NCBI GenBank assembly: GCA_023412435.1
Contig: JAEYNS010000003.1
Coordinates: forward strand, 1 to 5,161
Direction: 5' to 3'
Source: Actinomycetes bacterium
Lineage (GTDB): Bacteria; Actinomycetota; Actinomycetes; Propionibacteriales; Propionibacteriaceae
DNA: 5,161 bases
In this document: one piece after another, positions 1-4,639 of the stretch
How the letters are laid out: each line of letters begins with the position of its first letter
How positions within the stretch are numbered: the stretch's first letter is position 1
The notes under the pieces: model-generated
Databases searched by the model: none
What the model was told of the DNA's origin: nothing
Seen by the model: the letters and a program-made list of their open reading frames with translations, nothing else
Position numbers and translations under genes: made by a program

Positions 1-674
1 GGGTCGAGGTTGCCCGGGGAGTTCACGATCGCGGCCAGGGCTACCGCCTCGGCCAGGCTGAGCTCGGACTGCGGCTTGTCGAAATAGGCCCGGCTCGCCG
101 CCTCGATGCCGTAGGCGCCCCGTCCGAAGTAGACGGTGTTGAGGTAGTCCTGGAGGATCTGTTCCTTGGGCAGCTCGCGACCCACCTTCACGGCGAGCAG
201 GATCTCCTTGGCCTTGCGGCTGAGGGTCTTCTCCTGCGTGAGGTACATCACCTTGATGTACTGCTGGGTGATGGTGGAGCCGCCCACGGTGTCCTCGGGT
301 CCGAGGAGCGACTTGGCAGCGCGGGCGAGCGCGACGACGTCGAAGCCGGGGTCGGTCCAGAAGGTCCGGTTCTCGGCGGCGACGATCGCCTCCTTGACAT
401 GGGGGTTCATGTCCTCGAAGTCGATCGACACCCGGTTCTGGACCGCGAACGAACCCAGCTGGGTCTTTCCGTCGGCGTAGTAGACGAAGGTGGTGTTGGT
501 CTTGAAGTCGCGGTTCGCGTCCGGCAGCTCGATCTGCGCGTAGGCGATCGCCACCCCGATCGTGCCCAGCACACCGAGGCCGAGGACGGTGATCCCCAGC
601 CAGCCCAGCGCACGCAGCCAGGGGTTGCGCTTCTTCTTGGTGGTGGTCCCGGCTGCTCGTTTGGGTTTAGCCAT
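1..674 (-). CDS. ponA: Class A penicillin-binding protein (bifunctional peptidoglycan synthase), N-terminal part; cut by left edge
   Basis: The gene starts at the ATG at 674 and reads leftward for 224 codons to the window edge, so the transpeptidase domain is not visible. A basic cytoplasmic N-terminus (residues 1-22, rich in Lys/Arg) is followed by one membrane anchor (about 23-46). The glycosyltransferase 51 domain then shows its usual motifs in order: AAENRTF with probable catalytic Glu101, GGSTITQQ (131-138), RKAKE (153-157), ILQDYLNTVYFG (173-184), and a region ending NSPG (218-221). Family knowledge: these enzymes polymerise lipid II into glycan strands on the outer face of the membrane and cross-link the stems with a C-terminal transpeptidase. 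A GAGG ribosome site lies at 681-684, 6 nt before the ATG. The start overlaps the end of the DUF5318 gene by 8 nt, implying translational coupling. The ponA symbol rests on domain type and the DUF5318 neighbour; the exact orthologue group is not certain. Confidence 0.93.
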   Translation of the reverse strand, partial: MAKPKRAAGTTTKKKRNPWLRALGWLGITVLGLGVLGTIGVAIAYAQIELPDANRDFKTNTTFVYYADGKTQLGSFAVQNRVSIDFEDMNPHVKEAIVAAENRTFWTDPGFDVVALARAAKSLLGPEDTVGGSTITQQYIKVMYLTQEKTLSRKAKEILLAVKVGRELPKEQILQDYLNTVYFGRGAYGIEAASRAYFDKPQSELSLAEAVALAAIVNSPGNLD

Positions 675-1086
675 AGATGTCCTCAACAGTCTGCTGACGC
701 CTGGGTGGACGGCGGCGAACCCCGTCTCCAAGCAGGTAGGAGGCGATCAGGTGGTTCCAGCTGCAGGCGAGGCAGACCTCGACCACGCAGACCTTGAACT
801 CTCCGACCTCGCCCTGCATCTCCTCCAGCTCAGCGGTCGACTTGATGCGCCCGGAGTACTGGCCGAGCTGCTCGCCGAAGACGTAGTGGAGGTTGACCAT
901 CCGCGCGCTGTCGCAGATCGGGCAGGGGGTGCTGGTCTGTTCGCCGTGGTGCATCGCCGCCCGCATCAGGAGGGGGTCGGCGTCGCACACGTCTGAGCGG
1001 TCGAGGGTTCGCTGGGGACGCCGCAGCGCCTGCAGGGTGTTTCGCCGCTGCAGCGCGTAGTCGACCTCCTCGCGCCTTGACCACAT
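667..1086 (-). CDS. DUF5318 family zinc-ribbon-like protein (Rv0049-type)
   Basis: A 139-residue protein of unknown function. It has the recognisable start SRREEVDYALQRR (3-15), a CPIC pair at Cys55/Cys58 and a CLACSWNHL block with Cys105/Cys108. The two CxxC pairs look like a zinc ribbon; Cys34 and Cys100 are extra cysteines. The protein is soluble, with a basic, proline-containing tail. From memory, M. tuberculosis Rv0049 has the same VDYALRRR start and CSWNHL block and also lies directly upstream of ponA1, so the pairing appears conserved across actinobacteria. The stop overlaps the PBP start by 8 nt. I chose the ATG at 1086 because family homology begins there. An open frame continues upstream to 1260, but its residues are low-complexity and the GGAG 2 nt before the ATG is too close to act as a normal ribosome site. 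A TANNNT box at 1094-1099, 7 nt upstream, suggests a leaderless message. A role tied to cell-wall synthesis is inferred from context only. Confidence 0.88.
   Translation of the reverse strand: MWSRREEVDYALQRRNTLQALRRPQRTLDRSDVCDADPLLMRAAMHHGEQTSTPCPICDSARMVNLHYVFGEQLGQYSGRIKSTAELEEMQGEVGEFKVCVVEVCLACSWNHLIASYLLGDGVRRRPPRRQQTVEDIYG
681..684 (-). promoter_or_regulatory. Ribosome binding site of the PBP gene
   Basis: GAGG on the minus strand, separated by 6 nt from the ATG at 674. It lies inside the last codons of the DUF5318 gene and fixes the PBP start, which then overlaps the upstream stop by 8 nt. Confidence 0.7.
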
Positions 1087-1093
1087 GGCTCCA

Positions 1094-1099
1094 AGCGTA
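1094..1099 (-). promoter_or_regulatory. Candidate -10 box of the DUF5318-PBP unit (leaderless)
   Basis: The minus strand reads TACGCT here, matching the actinobacterial TANNNT -10 pattern, and ends 7 nt before the ATG at 1086. That spacing would place transcription initiation at the A of the ATG. No recognisable -35 box lies at the expected distance, and there is no usable Shine-Dalgarno sequence, which fits a leaderless transcript but does not prove it. Confidence 0.4.
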
Positions 1100-1182
1100 G
1101 TTGGTGGCCCGCAACAGCCCCGGCAGCCCTCCCCGGAGCTCATCGGTCCGCGCGCGTCCGCCACTCCCCACCGCGCCGAGAA

Positions 1183-1199
1183 CTCCCTCCCGGAGGGAG
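1183..1199. repeat. Short GC-rich hairpin in the DUF5318/tRNA intergenic gap
   Basis: CTCCCTC (1183-1189) and GAGGGAG (1193-1199) form a perfect 7-bp stem with a 3-nt loop. Just to the right are two perfect 8-bp palindromes, GAGCGCTC (1197-1204) and GAGTACTC (1217-1224). No T-run follows on either strand, so I do not call it a terminator. It lies between the divergently oriented DUF5318 gene and tRNA, where a regulator site or a structured leader is possible. Confidence 0.4.
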
Positions 1200-1257
1200 C
1201 GCTCGTGCAGCGCCGGGAGTACTCGGTGCCGATGCGGGGGTTGTGCGCCGGATCCGC

Positions 1258-1263
1258 CATAAT
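1258..1263 (+). promoter_or_regulatory. Candidate -10 box of tRNA-Ala
   Basis: CATAAT, five of six matches to TATAAT, ends 10 nt before the mature tRNA 5' end, which is the expected distance for a tRNA with a very short leader. A TTGTGC at 1241-1246 resembles a -35 box but is only 11 nt away, too close to be paired with it, so the -35 element is unassigned. Confidence 0.5.
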
Positions 1264-1273
1264 GGGGCGGCGC

Positions 1274-1346
1274 GGGGCATTAGCTCAGTTGGTAGAGCGG
1301 CGGCTTTGCAAGCCGTAGGTCAGGGGTTCGAGTCCCCTATGCTCCA
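1274..1346 (+). tRNA. tRNA-Ala (anticodon TGC)
   Basis: A complete 73-nt cloverleaf. The acceptor stem GGGGCAT (1274-1280) pairs with ATGCTCC (1339-1345) and contains the G3:U70 pair that marks alanine tRNAs; the discriminator is A1346. The D stem is GCTC/GAGC. The anticodon stem GCGGC/GCCGT encloses the loop TTTGCAA (1305-1311), with anticodon TGC at 1307-1309. The T stem AGGGG/CCCCT encloses TTCGAGT. The 3' CCA is not encoded, so it must be added after transcription. It would decode GCN alanine codons, mainly GCA and GCG. Its 3' end is not repeated elsewhere in the window, so nothing here suggests an integrated element. Confidence 0.97.
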
Positions 1347-1353
1347 CTGTTCC

Positions 1354-1385
1354 GCCGGCCGCCCGGCCGCCGGCTGGCGCTTCTT
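1354..1385 (+). terminator. Possible terminator after tRNA-Ala
   Basis: Two GCCGGC blocks (1354-1359 and 1369-1374) can pair as a 6-bp GC stem with a 9-nt loop, 8 nt after the tRNA end. A pyrimidine-rich TTCTT follows at 1381-1385. The T-tract is broken and begins 6 nt after the stem, so this is an atypical, actinobacterial-style terminator at best. Confidence 0.4.
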
Positions 1386-1439
1386 CCTGGGCCCTCGCCT
1401 GCCGCATTCCCTTGCTGACCACGGGTTTCACCACCCTAC

Positions 1440-1469
1440 TTGATTTATAGGAAGATATCTGCCTATAGT
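1440..1469 (+). promoter_or_regulatory. Promoter of the padR-membrane protein operon (leaderless)
   Basis: TTGATT (1440-1445, -35) and TATAGT (1464-1469, -10) are separated by 18 nt. The -10 box ends 6 nt before the ATG at 1476, so transcription should start at or within a nucleotide or two of the start codon. There is no Shine-Dalgarno sequence before that ATG. The local sequence is strikingly AT-rich compared with its surroundings. Confidence 0.75.
1446..1467. promoter_or_regulatory. Near-perfect 22-bp palindrome, likely PadR operator
   Basis: TATAGG (1446-1451) and CCTATA (1462-1467) are inverted arms around an AGATATCT core (1453-1460). Only the pair at 1452 and 1461 breaks the symmetry, so 20 of 22 bases match. 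The site fills the -35/-10 spacer and covers the first four bases of the -10 box, so a bound dimer would block RNA polymerase. PadR proteins commonly bind palindromes in their own promoters; assigning this one to the adjacent PadR gene is an inference from position and symmetry. Confidence 0.7.
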
Positions 1470-1475
1470 TCTGGC

Positions 1476-1838
1476 ATGCGAAGGCGACCGGGCACCCTGC
1501 TCCCCCTCGAGGCATCGATCCTCGAGGCGGCGCTGCGGCTGCGGCGCGCCGGCGAGCCCGGCTTCCACGGCTTCGGCATCGCCAAGGCGATGGCCGAGGG
1601 CGACGACGCGGGCGGCCTCACCGCCCACGGCACGCTCTACAAGGCACTCGGACGGATGGAGACCGCCGGTCTTCTCACCAGCGAGTGGGAGGACGCCGAG
1701 CTGGCCGCCGAGCAGGGCAGGCCGCGTCGGCGTCTCTACCGGGTGACCGGAGCGGCGGTCGCGGCGCTCGCCGAGCATCGCAGCAACCTCGAGCGCGACA
1801 CGTCCCTGGGACGTGCGGCGACCTGGGAGCTCCGGTGA
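1476..1838 (+). CDS. PadR-family transcriptional repressor
   Basis: A 120-residue winged helix-turn-helix protein. The N-terminal helix LPLEASILEAAL (9-20) leads into the HTH region. The recognition-helix block HGTLYKALGRMETAGLL (51-67) and the wing GRPRRRLYRVTG (81-92) are the family signature, followed by a short C-terminal helix for dimerisation. The length fits the small PadR subgroup that lacks a large C-terminal domain. The frame is open back to a TTG at 1440, but that codon is the -35 box itself. The ATG at 1476 is preferred because the -10 box ends 6 nt before it. The gene overlaps the next by 4 nt (GTGA). Such PadR genes are often paired with a membrane protein whose expression they control. 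Autoregulation through the 1446-1467 palindrome is likely; the inducing signal is unknown. Confidence 0.92.
   Translation: MRRRPGTLLPLEASILEAALRLRRAGEPGFHGFGIAKAMAEGDDAGGLTAHGTLYKALGRMETAGLLTSEWEDAELAAEQGRPRRRLYRVTGAAVAALAEHRSNLERDTSLGRAATWELR
1825..1829 (+). promoter_or_regulatory. Ribosome binding site of the membrane protein gene
   Basis: GGGAG, 5 nt before the GTG at 1835. It supports that GTG as the start rather than the longer open frame beginning at 1685 inside padR. Confidence 0.65.
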
Positions 1839-2608
1839 CGGCGGCAACCACACTCGCTCGCGCATGGGTCGGCTGCTACACGGGCTGGGTCGGGGCGGAG
1901 GCGTCCGAGCGTCGCCGCGAAGAGATCGAGTCAGACCTGTGGGAGCAGCGGGCCGACGCCCGCGCCGGGAACCAGTCGCCGACGGCGGTGGAGCTCTCGA
2001 TCGCGGGGCGGGTCATCGCCGGAATCCCGGCTGACCTTCTCTGGGTACACACACAACGTCTGGCAGCACGGGGTCGGCCGGCAGAACGAAAGGCACGACT
2101 CATGACTGCATTCGGACGCCTCGCGGCGACCTGGTGGTGGACCGTCCCGGCGGTGACCCTGTCCGCCATGTACATCTGGATGGGCGTCGGCAACCTGCTG
2201 ATGCCCGGCATTCCCTACCTCGACGGCGCGATCCAGGCGTTCACCCTCGCGGCGCTCATGATCGCCGGGGTCGCGCTGCTGCGGACGGTGCCGCGACTGG
2301 CGGGCATGCTCGCCGTCGCCGGTGGACTGGCGGGTATCGCCATCTTCTGGTCACCGCTGATCCAGCTCCTCAGCGTCGCCGTCACCGTCGGCGCGACGAT
2401 CCAGGTGATACGGCGCACCGAGGGCCTCCGGGGTCGCACCCTGGCCGGGATCGGACTCCTCATCGTGGGCCTGGCCCCGATCGGTTTCGTCGTCGGCGGG
2501 GAACTCACCTCGCTGACCGGACCGCAGGCCATGGCAACCCTGGCGGGCCTGGCCGGCATCGCCCTGCTGGTCGCCTCCGGTCGCACCCCGCAGGCCGCGA
2601 CCGCCTGA
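1835..2608 (+). CDS. PadR-associated multi-pass membrane protein of unknown function
   Basis: A 257-residue protein starting with GTG at 1835, overlapping the PadR stop by 4 nt. The N-terminal 80 residues are cytoplasmic and helical: a WVGCYTGWVGAEASERRREE stretch (11-30), then IESDLWEQ (31-38), and AGRVIAGIPADLLW (57-70). This start resembles the cytoplasmic domain of actinobacterial membrane proteins encoded next to PadR regulators. About five hydrophobic segments follow (approximately 99-122, 130-150, 155-190, 202-222 and 232-248), with no catalytic motif visible. Operon position suggests that PadR controls its amount, or that it relays an envelope signal. An internal ATG at 2102 (residue 90), just before the first membrane segment and preceded by an AAAGG, could give a shorter form, but the conserved N-terminal block argues for the full length. 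No function can be assigned. Confidence 0.85.
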   Translation: MTAATTLARAWVGCYTGWVGAEASERRREEIESDLWEQRADARAGNQSPTAVELSIAGRVIAGIPADLLWVHTQRLAARGRPAERKARLMTAFGRLAATWWWTVPAVTLSAMYIWMGVGNLLMPGIPYLDGAIQAFTLAALMIAGVALLRTVPRLAGMLAVAGGLAGIAIFWSPLIQLLSVAVTVGATIQVIRRTEGLRGRTLAGIGLLIVGLAPIGFVVGGELTSLTGPQAMATLAGLAGIALLVASGRTPQAATA

Positions 2609-2658
2609 GACCCCGGCGCGGAGCGGCTCCGGCCGCGATCCCGTCCGTGCCGGCAACC

Positions 2659-2693
2659 ATCCCGGGACGCCGCGGCGGACGGCGTCCCGGGAT
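2659..2693. terminator. Strong hairpin terminator between convergent genes
   Basis: A perfect 13-bp stem (2659-2671 with 2681-2693, arms beginning ATCCCGGG) encloses a 9-nt loop. It lies 50 nt after the membrane protein stop and 56 nt beyond the metallopeptidase stop. Neither side carries a real T-run, which is common for high-GC actinobacterial hairpins. It could end transcription from both directions. Confidence 0.7.
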
Positions 2694-2710
2694 TCGTCAC
2701 TCTCCCCGGA

Positions 2711-2750
2711 ACCGGACGGTTCGGCCCGAACCCGACCGCAAGTGTCCGGT
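2711..2750 (-). terminator. Nested hairpin at the end of the metallopeptidase gene
   Basis: ACCGGAC (2711-2717) pairs with GTCCGGT (2744-2750), and inside it GGTTCGG (2718-2724) pairs with CCGAACC (2726-2732), leaving an 11-nt bulge on one side. The outer arm touches the first base position of the stop codon. Together with the 2659-2693 stem it gives two successive stop structures for minus-strand transcription. Confidence 0.45.
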
Positions 2751-3757
2751 CAGGCGGCGGGGACGGGACGCAGCGAGGCCACGAACTCCAGCTTGTCCAG
2801 CACCGGCGGGGGCAGGACGAACGGGTACAGGTCGTCGGCGCCGATCGAGCGGCTCATCATGTTCAGCGCCATGGCGAGCGGCAGCCACTGCGCCCGCACC
2901 AGGTCGGCGAAGCTCCCCGCCGCATCGAGCAGCCCGGGCTGCGCCAGCCCGTACTCCCCTGCCGTCTCCAGCGCGTCGCAGATGTGCAGGTAGTGGGCCC
3001 AGGTCTCCGCGAAGTCCTCGTACGGATGCATGGTCGCGTACCGCGAGAGGTAGGACGCGGGCCAGTCCGTTGGCGGCCCCTGCTCGTAGTGGCGCTGCAG
3101 CGCCGCCTGGTAGTCGGCGGTCTCGTCGCCGAACAGCTCGCGGCACCGTCCGATCCGGTCGGTGCCCTCGACCAGGCGCCACTGGTAGTAGTGGCCGACC
3201 TCGTGGCGCAGGTGTCCGACGAGGGTGCGGTACGGCTCGTCCAGCTCGAGGCGCAGCCGGGTGCGGTGCACCGGGTCGCCCTCGGCCAGGTCGATGGTGA
3301 TCACGCCGTCCTGATGGCCCGTCACCACCTGCTCGTGGGCACTGGAGAGCAGGTCGAAGCACAGCCCCGTGGCAGGATCGCCGCCGGTCGCCGGATCCTT
3401 CCCGACGACGGGGAAGCCGAGGTTGGTCAACTCGACCACCAGCCGGCGCTTGGCCCGCTCGGCGAGCAGGAAGTTGCCCAGCCCCGCCAGGTCGGCGTCA
3501 TGGGGACGGGTGCGGGTCAGGGCGCAACTCGCGCACTGCCCGCCGATCTCGGACGTCAGCCAGGTGCAACCCGACAGCCCCAGGTTCCGGCAGACGTGCC
3601 AGAGCGTCCCCTCCGGGTCGAGGTAGCGCCCCGACGCATCCAGTGGGACGATCGCCGCCTCGCCCAGCGAGTAGCCCAGCGCGCTGCCGCAGCTGACGCA
3701 GACCGAGTTCTCGAAGAAGAGCGGGTTGCCGCAGCGGCGGCAGGTGAAGGCTCTCAC
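2750..3757 (-). CDS. Zinc-ribbon putative zinc-binding metallopeptidase (COG4307-like)
   Basis: A 335-residue soluble protein. The N-terminus carries a zinc ribbon, CRRC (6-9) and CVSC (20-23), and a second Cys cluster at Cys56, Cys64, Cys75 and Cys78, which may bind another metal. The C-terminal half contains LRHEVGHYYQW (183-193), an HExxH zincin motif with His185, Glu186 and His189. The block HPYEDFAETWAHYLHI (244-259) supplies a probable third ligand (Glu247 or Glu251). This architecture matches a family annotated as putative zinc-binding metallopeptidase; to my knowledge its substrate is unknown. No signal peptide is seen, so it acts in the cytoplasm. The start is the GTG at 3757: it overlaps the upstream small ORF stop (GTGA), and a later start would lose the first CxxC. 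No clear ribosome site precedes it, so translation probably depends on coupling to the upstream small gene. Confidence 0.87.
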   Translation of the reverse strand: MRAFTCRRCGNPLFFENSVCVSCGSALGYSLGEAAIVPLDASGRYLDPEGTLWHVCRNLGLSGCTWLTSEIGGQCASCALTRTRPHDADLAGLGNFLLAERAKRRLVVELTNLGFPVVGKDPATGGDPATGLCFDLLSSAHEQVVTGHQDGVITIDLAEGDPVHRTRLRLELDEPYRTLVGHLRHEVGHYYQWRLVEGTDRIGRCRELFGDETADYQAALQRHYEQGPPTDWPASYLSRYATMHPYEDFAETWAHYLHICDALETAGEYGLAQPGLLDAAGSFADLVRAQWLPLAMALNMMSRSIGADDLYPFVLPPPVLDKLEFVASLRPVPAA

Positions 3758-3873
3758 GCGGAGTCGCCGTGGGTCGGGCCGGGCTCGGCGGGCGGCGGGG
3801 CGGGCAGGCAGTCGTCGCCCTCGCAGGCCTCGCCGGGCTCCCCGAGGAGCGTGATCAGCACCGGCCCGCTCAT
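3754..3873 (-). CDS. 39-residue small protein with a Cys-x4-Cys motif
   Basis: I do not recognise a named family. The protein starts MSGPVLITLLGEPGEA, carries CEGDDC (Cys17 and Cys22), and ends in a Pro-rich acidic tail (CLPAPPPAEPGPTHGDSA). Its ATG at 3873 overlaps the oxidoreductase stop (ATGA), and its own stop overlaps the metallopeptidase GTG, so it sits in a fully coupled three-gene unit. A GAGAGGG ribosome site at 3878-3884 lies 4 nt before the ATG, which supports real translation. There is no signal peptide; the short hydrophobic stretch (4-10) is too short to span a membrane. It could be a redox or zinc partner or substrate of the neighbours, or chiefly a translational coupling device. 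Those roles are speculation; its existence as a gene is well supported by its position and ribosome site. Confidence 0.7.
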   Translation of the reverse strand: MSGPVLITLLGEPGEACEGDDCLPAPPPAEPGPTHGDSA

Positions 3874-4517
3874 GCGGCCCTCTCGGCAGCTACCTGCTCG
3901 AGGACCTGGGTGAAGGTGGCCGTCTCCTGGGCGCCCGAGACCCCGTACTTGCCGTCGAAGACGTAGAACGGGACGCCGGTGATGCCGTACCCGCGGGCCT
4001 GGGCGCCGTCCGCCCTGACCGCCGGCAGGTACTCGGCCTCGGTGAGCGAGCGGACGACGTCCGCCCTGTCGAAGCCGAGCTCGGCGGCGAGGTCGGCCAG
4101 GTCGTCGATCCGCCCGACATGGCGGTGCTCGATGAAGTAGGCATTCAGCAGCGCCTCCTTCATCTCCTCCTGACGGCCGCGCGCCTTGGCGTAGTGGATC
4201 AACTCGTGGGCCTTGACGGTGTTGGTCTGGTGGGACTTGGGGAGGTCGTAGTCGAGCCCGACCTCGGCGGCGATCGCGGTGACCCGCTCGAACATGAGCT
4301 CGACCTGCGCCAGCGACATCCCCTTGCGCTCGGCGAGGTACTGGGTCGGGCTGCCCTGATAGTCGACAGGAGTGTCGGGAGACAGCTCGAAGGAGTGGTA
4401 CTCGATCTCCACCTCGCCGTCGAAGGCCGCCACCGCCGCCTCGAACTTGCGTTTGCCGATGTAGCACCAGGGGCACTGCACGTCGGACCAGACATCGACC
4501 TTCACCAGTTGGCTCAT
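3870..4517 (-). CDS. DsbA-family oxidoreductase, FrnE-like
   Basis: A 215-residue thioredoxin-fold protein. VDVWSDVQCPWCYIGKRKFE (7-26) holds the CPWC active site (Cys15, Cys18) directly after the first strand. An inserted helical domain includes KSHQTNTVKAHELIHYAK (94-111) and ALLNAYFIE (122-130). GITGVPFYVF (178-187) carries the cis-proline Pro183 expected opposite the active site. Length and motifs fit the cytoplasmic FrnE subfamily (COG2761), thiol-disulfide oxidoreductases or isomerases; some members are linked to oxidative-stress tolerance or polyketide pathways. There is no signal peptide. The ATG at 4517 gives the usual family N-terminus but has no good ribosome site. A GTG at 4541, 8 codons upstream, has GAGG 9 nt before it (4551-4554) and is a serious alternative start. 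The stop overlaps the small Cys-peptide gene by 4 nt. Confidence 0.92.
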   Translation of the reverse strand: MSQLVKVDVWSDVQCPWCYIGKRKFEAAVAAFDGEVEIEYHSFELSPDTPVDYQGSPTQYLAERKGMSLAQVELMFERVTAIAAEVGLDYDLPKSHQTNTVKAHELIHYAKARGRQEEMKEALLNAYFIEHRHVGRIDDLADLAAELGFDRADVVRSLTEAEYLPAVRADGAQARGYGITGVPFYVFDGKYGVSGAQETATFTQVLEQVAAERAA

Positions 4518-4569
4518 ACCTGTGACAAGCCCGGACGGCACCGTGGTATTCCTCAGTCGCTGAGTGCAG

Positions 4570-4631
4570 CTTCTGCCTGCTGGGGCCCGTGGCCGACGGG
4601 TGTGTCGGCCACCGCCAACAGCTGGCAGAAG
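4570..4631. terminator. Nested inverted repeats between esterase and oxidoreductase genes
   Basis: An inner 9-bp stem, GTGGCCGAC (4589-4597) with GTCGGCCAC (4604-4612), has a 6-nt loop. An outer 8-bp stem, CTTCTGCC (4570-4577) with GGCAGAAG (4624-4631), can be extended by GCT/AGC across one T-T mismatch. It begins just past the esterase stop on the minus strand, so termination of the esterase message is the simplest reading. There is no T-run. It also lies in front of the oxidoreductase gene and could be a leader structure if transcription reads through. Confidence 0.5.
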
Positions 4632-4639
4632 TTGGACGC

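Noticed and set aside
399..797. Plus-strand open frames opposite the PBP gene (for example 132 codons)
   Set aside because: They lie antisense to a clear glycosyltransferase 51 domain and have no motifs of their own.
1087..1260. 58-residue N-terminal extension of the DUF5318 protein
   Set aside because: The added residues are not family-like, and the TANNNT box and homology both point to the ATG at 1086.
1274..1346. tRNA-Ala as an integration (att) site
   Set aside because: No second copy of the tRNA 3' end and no integrase or phage gene is present in the window; neighbouring genes look like ordinary chromosomal genes.
1440..1475. TTG start for the PadR gene
   Set aside because: The TTG is part of the -35 box, and translation from there would need a transcript starting upstream of its own promoter. 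The ATG at 1476 fits the -10 spacing.
2134..3300. Long plus-strand open frame (388 codons)
   Set aside because: It overlaps the membrane protein in another frame and is antisense to the metallopeptidase. The translation is almost entirely Arg/Pro/Gly/Ala without domains, as expected for shadow frames in very GC-rich DNA.
2984..3913. Plus-strand open frame (309 codons) opposite the metallopeptidase
   Set aside because: It is antisense to a gene with recognisable zinc-ribbon and HExxH motifs. Its own translation is low-complexity and shows no motif.
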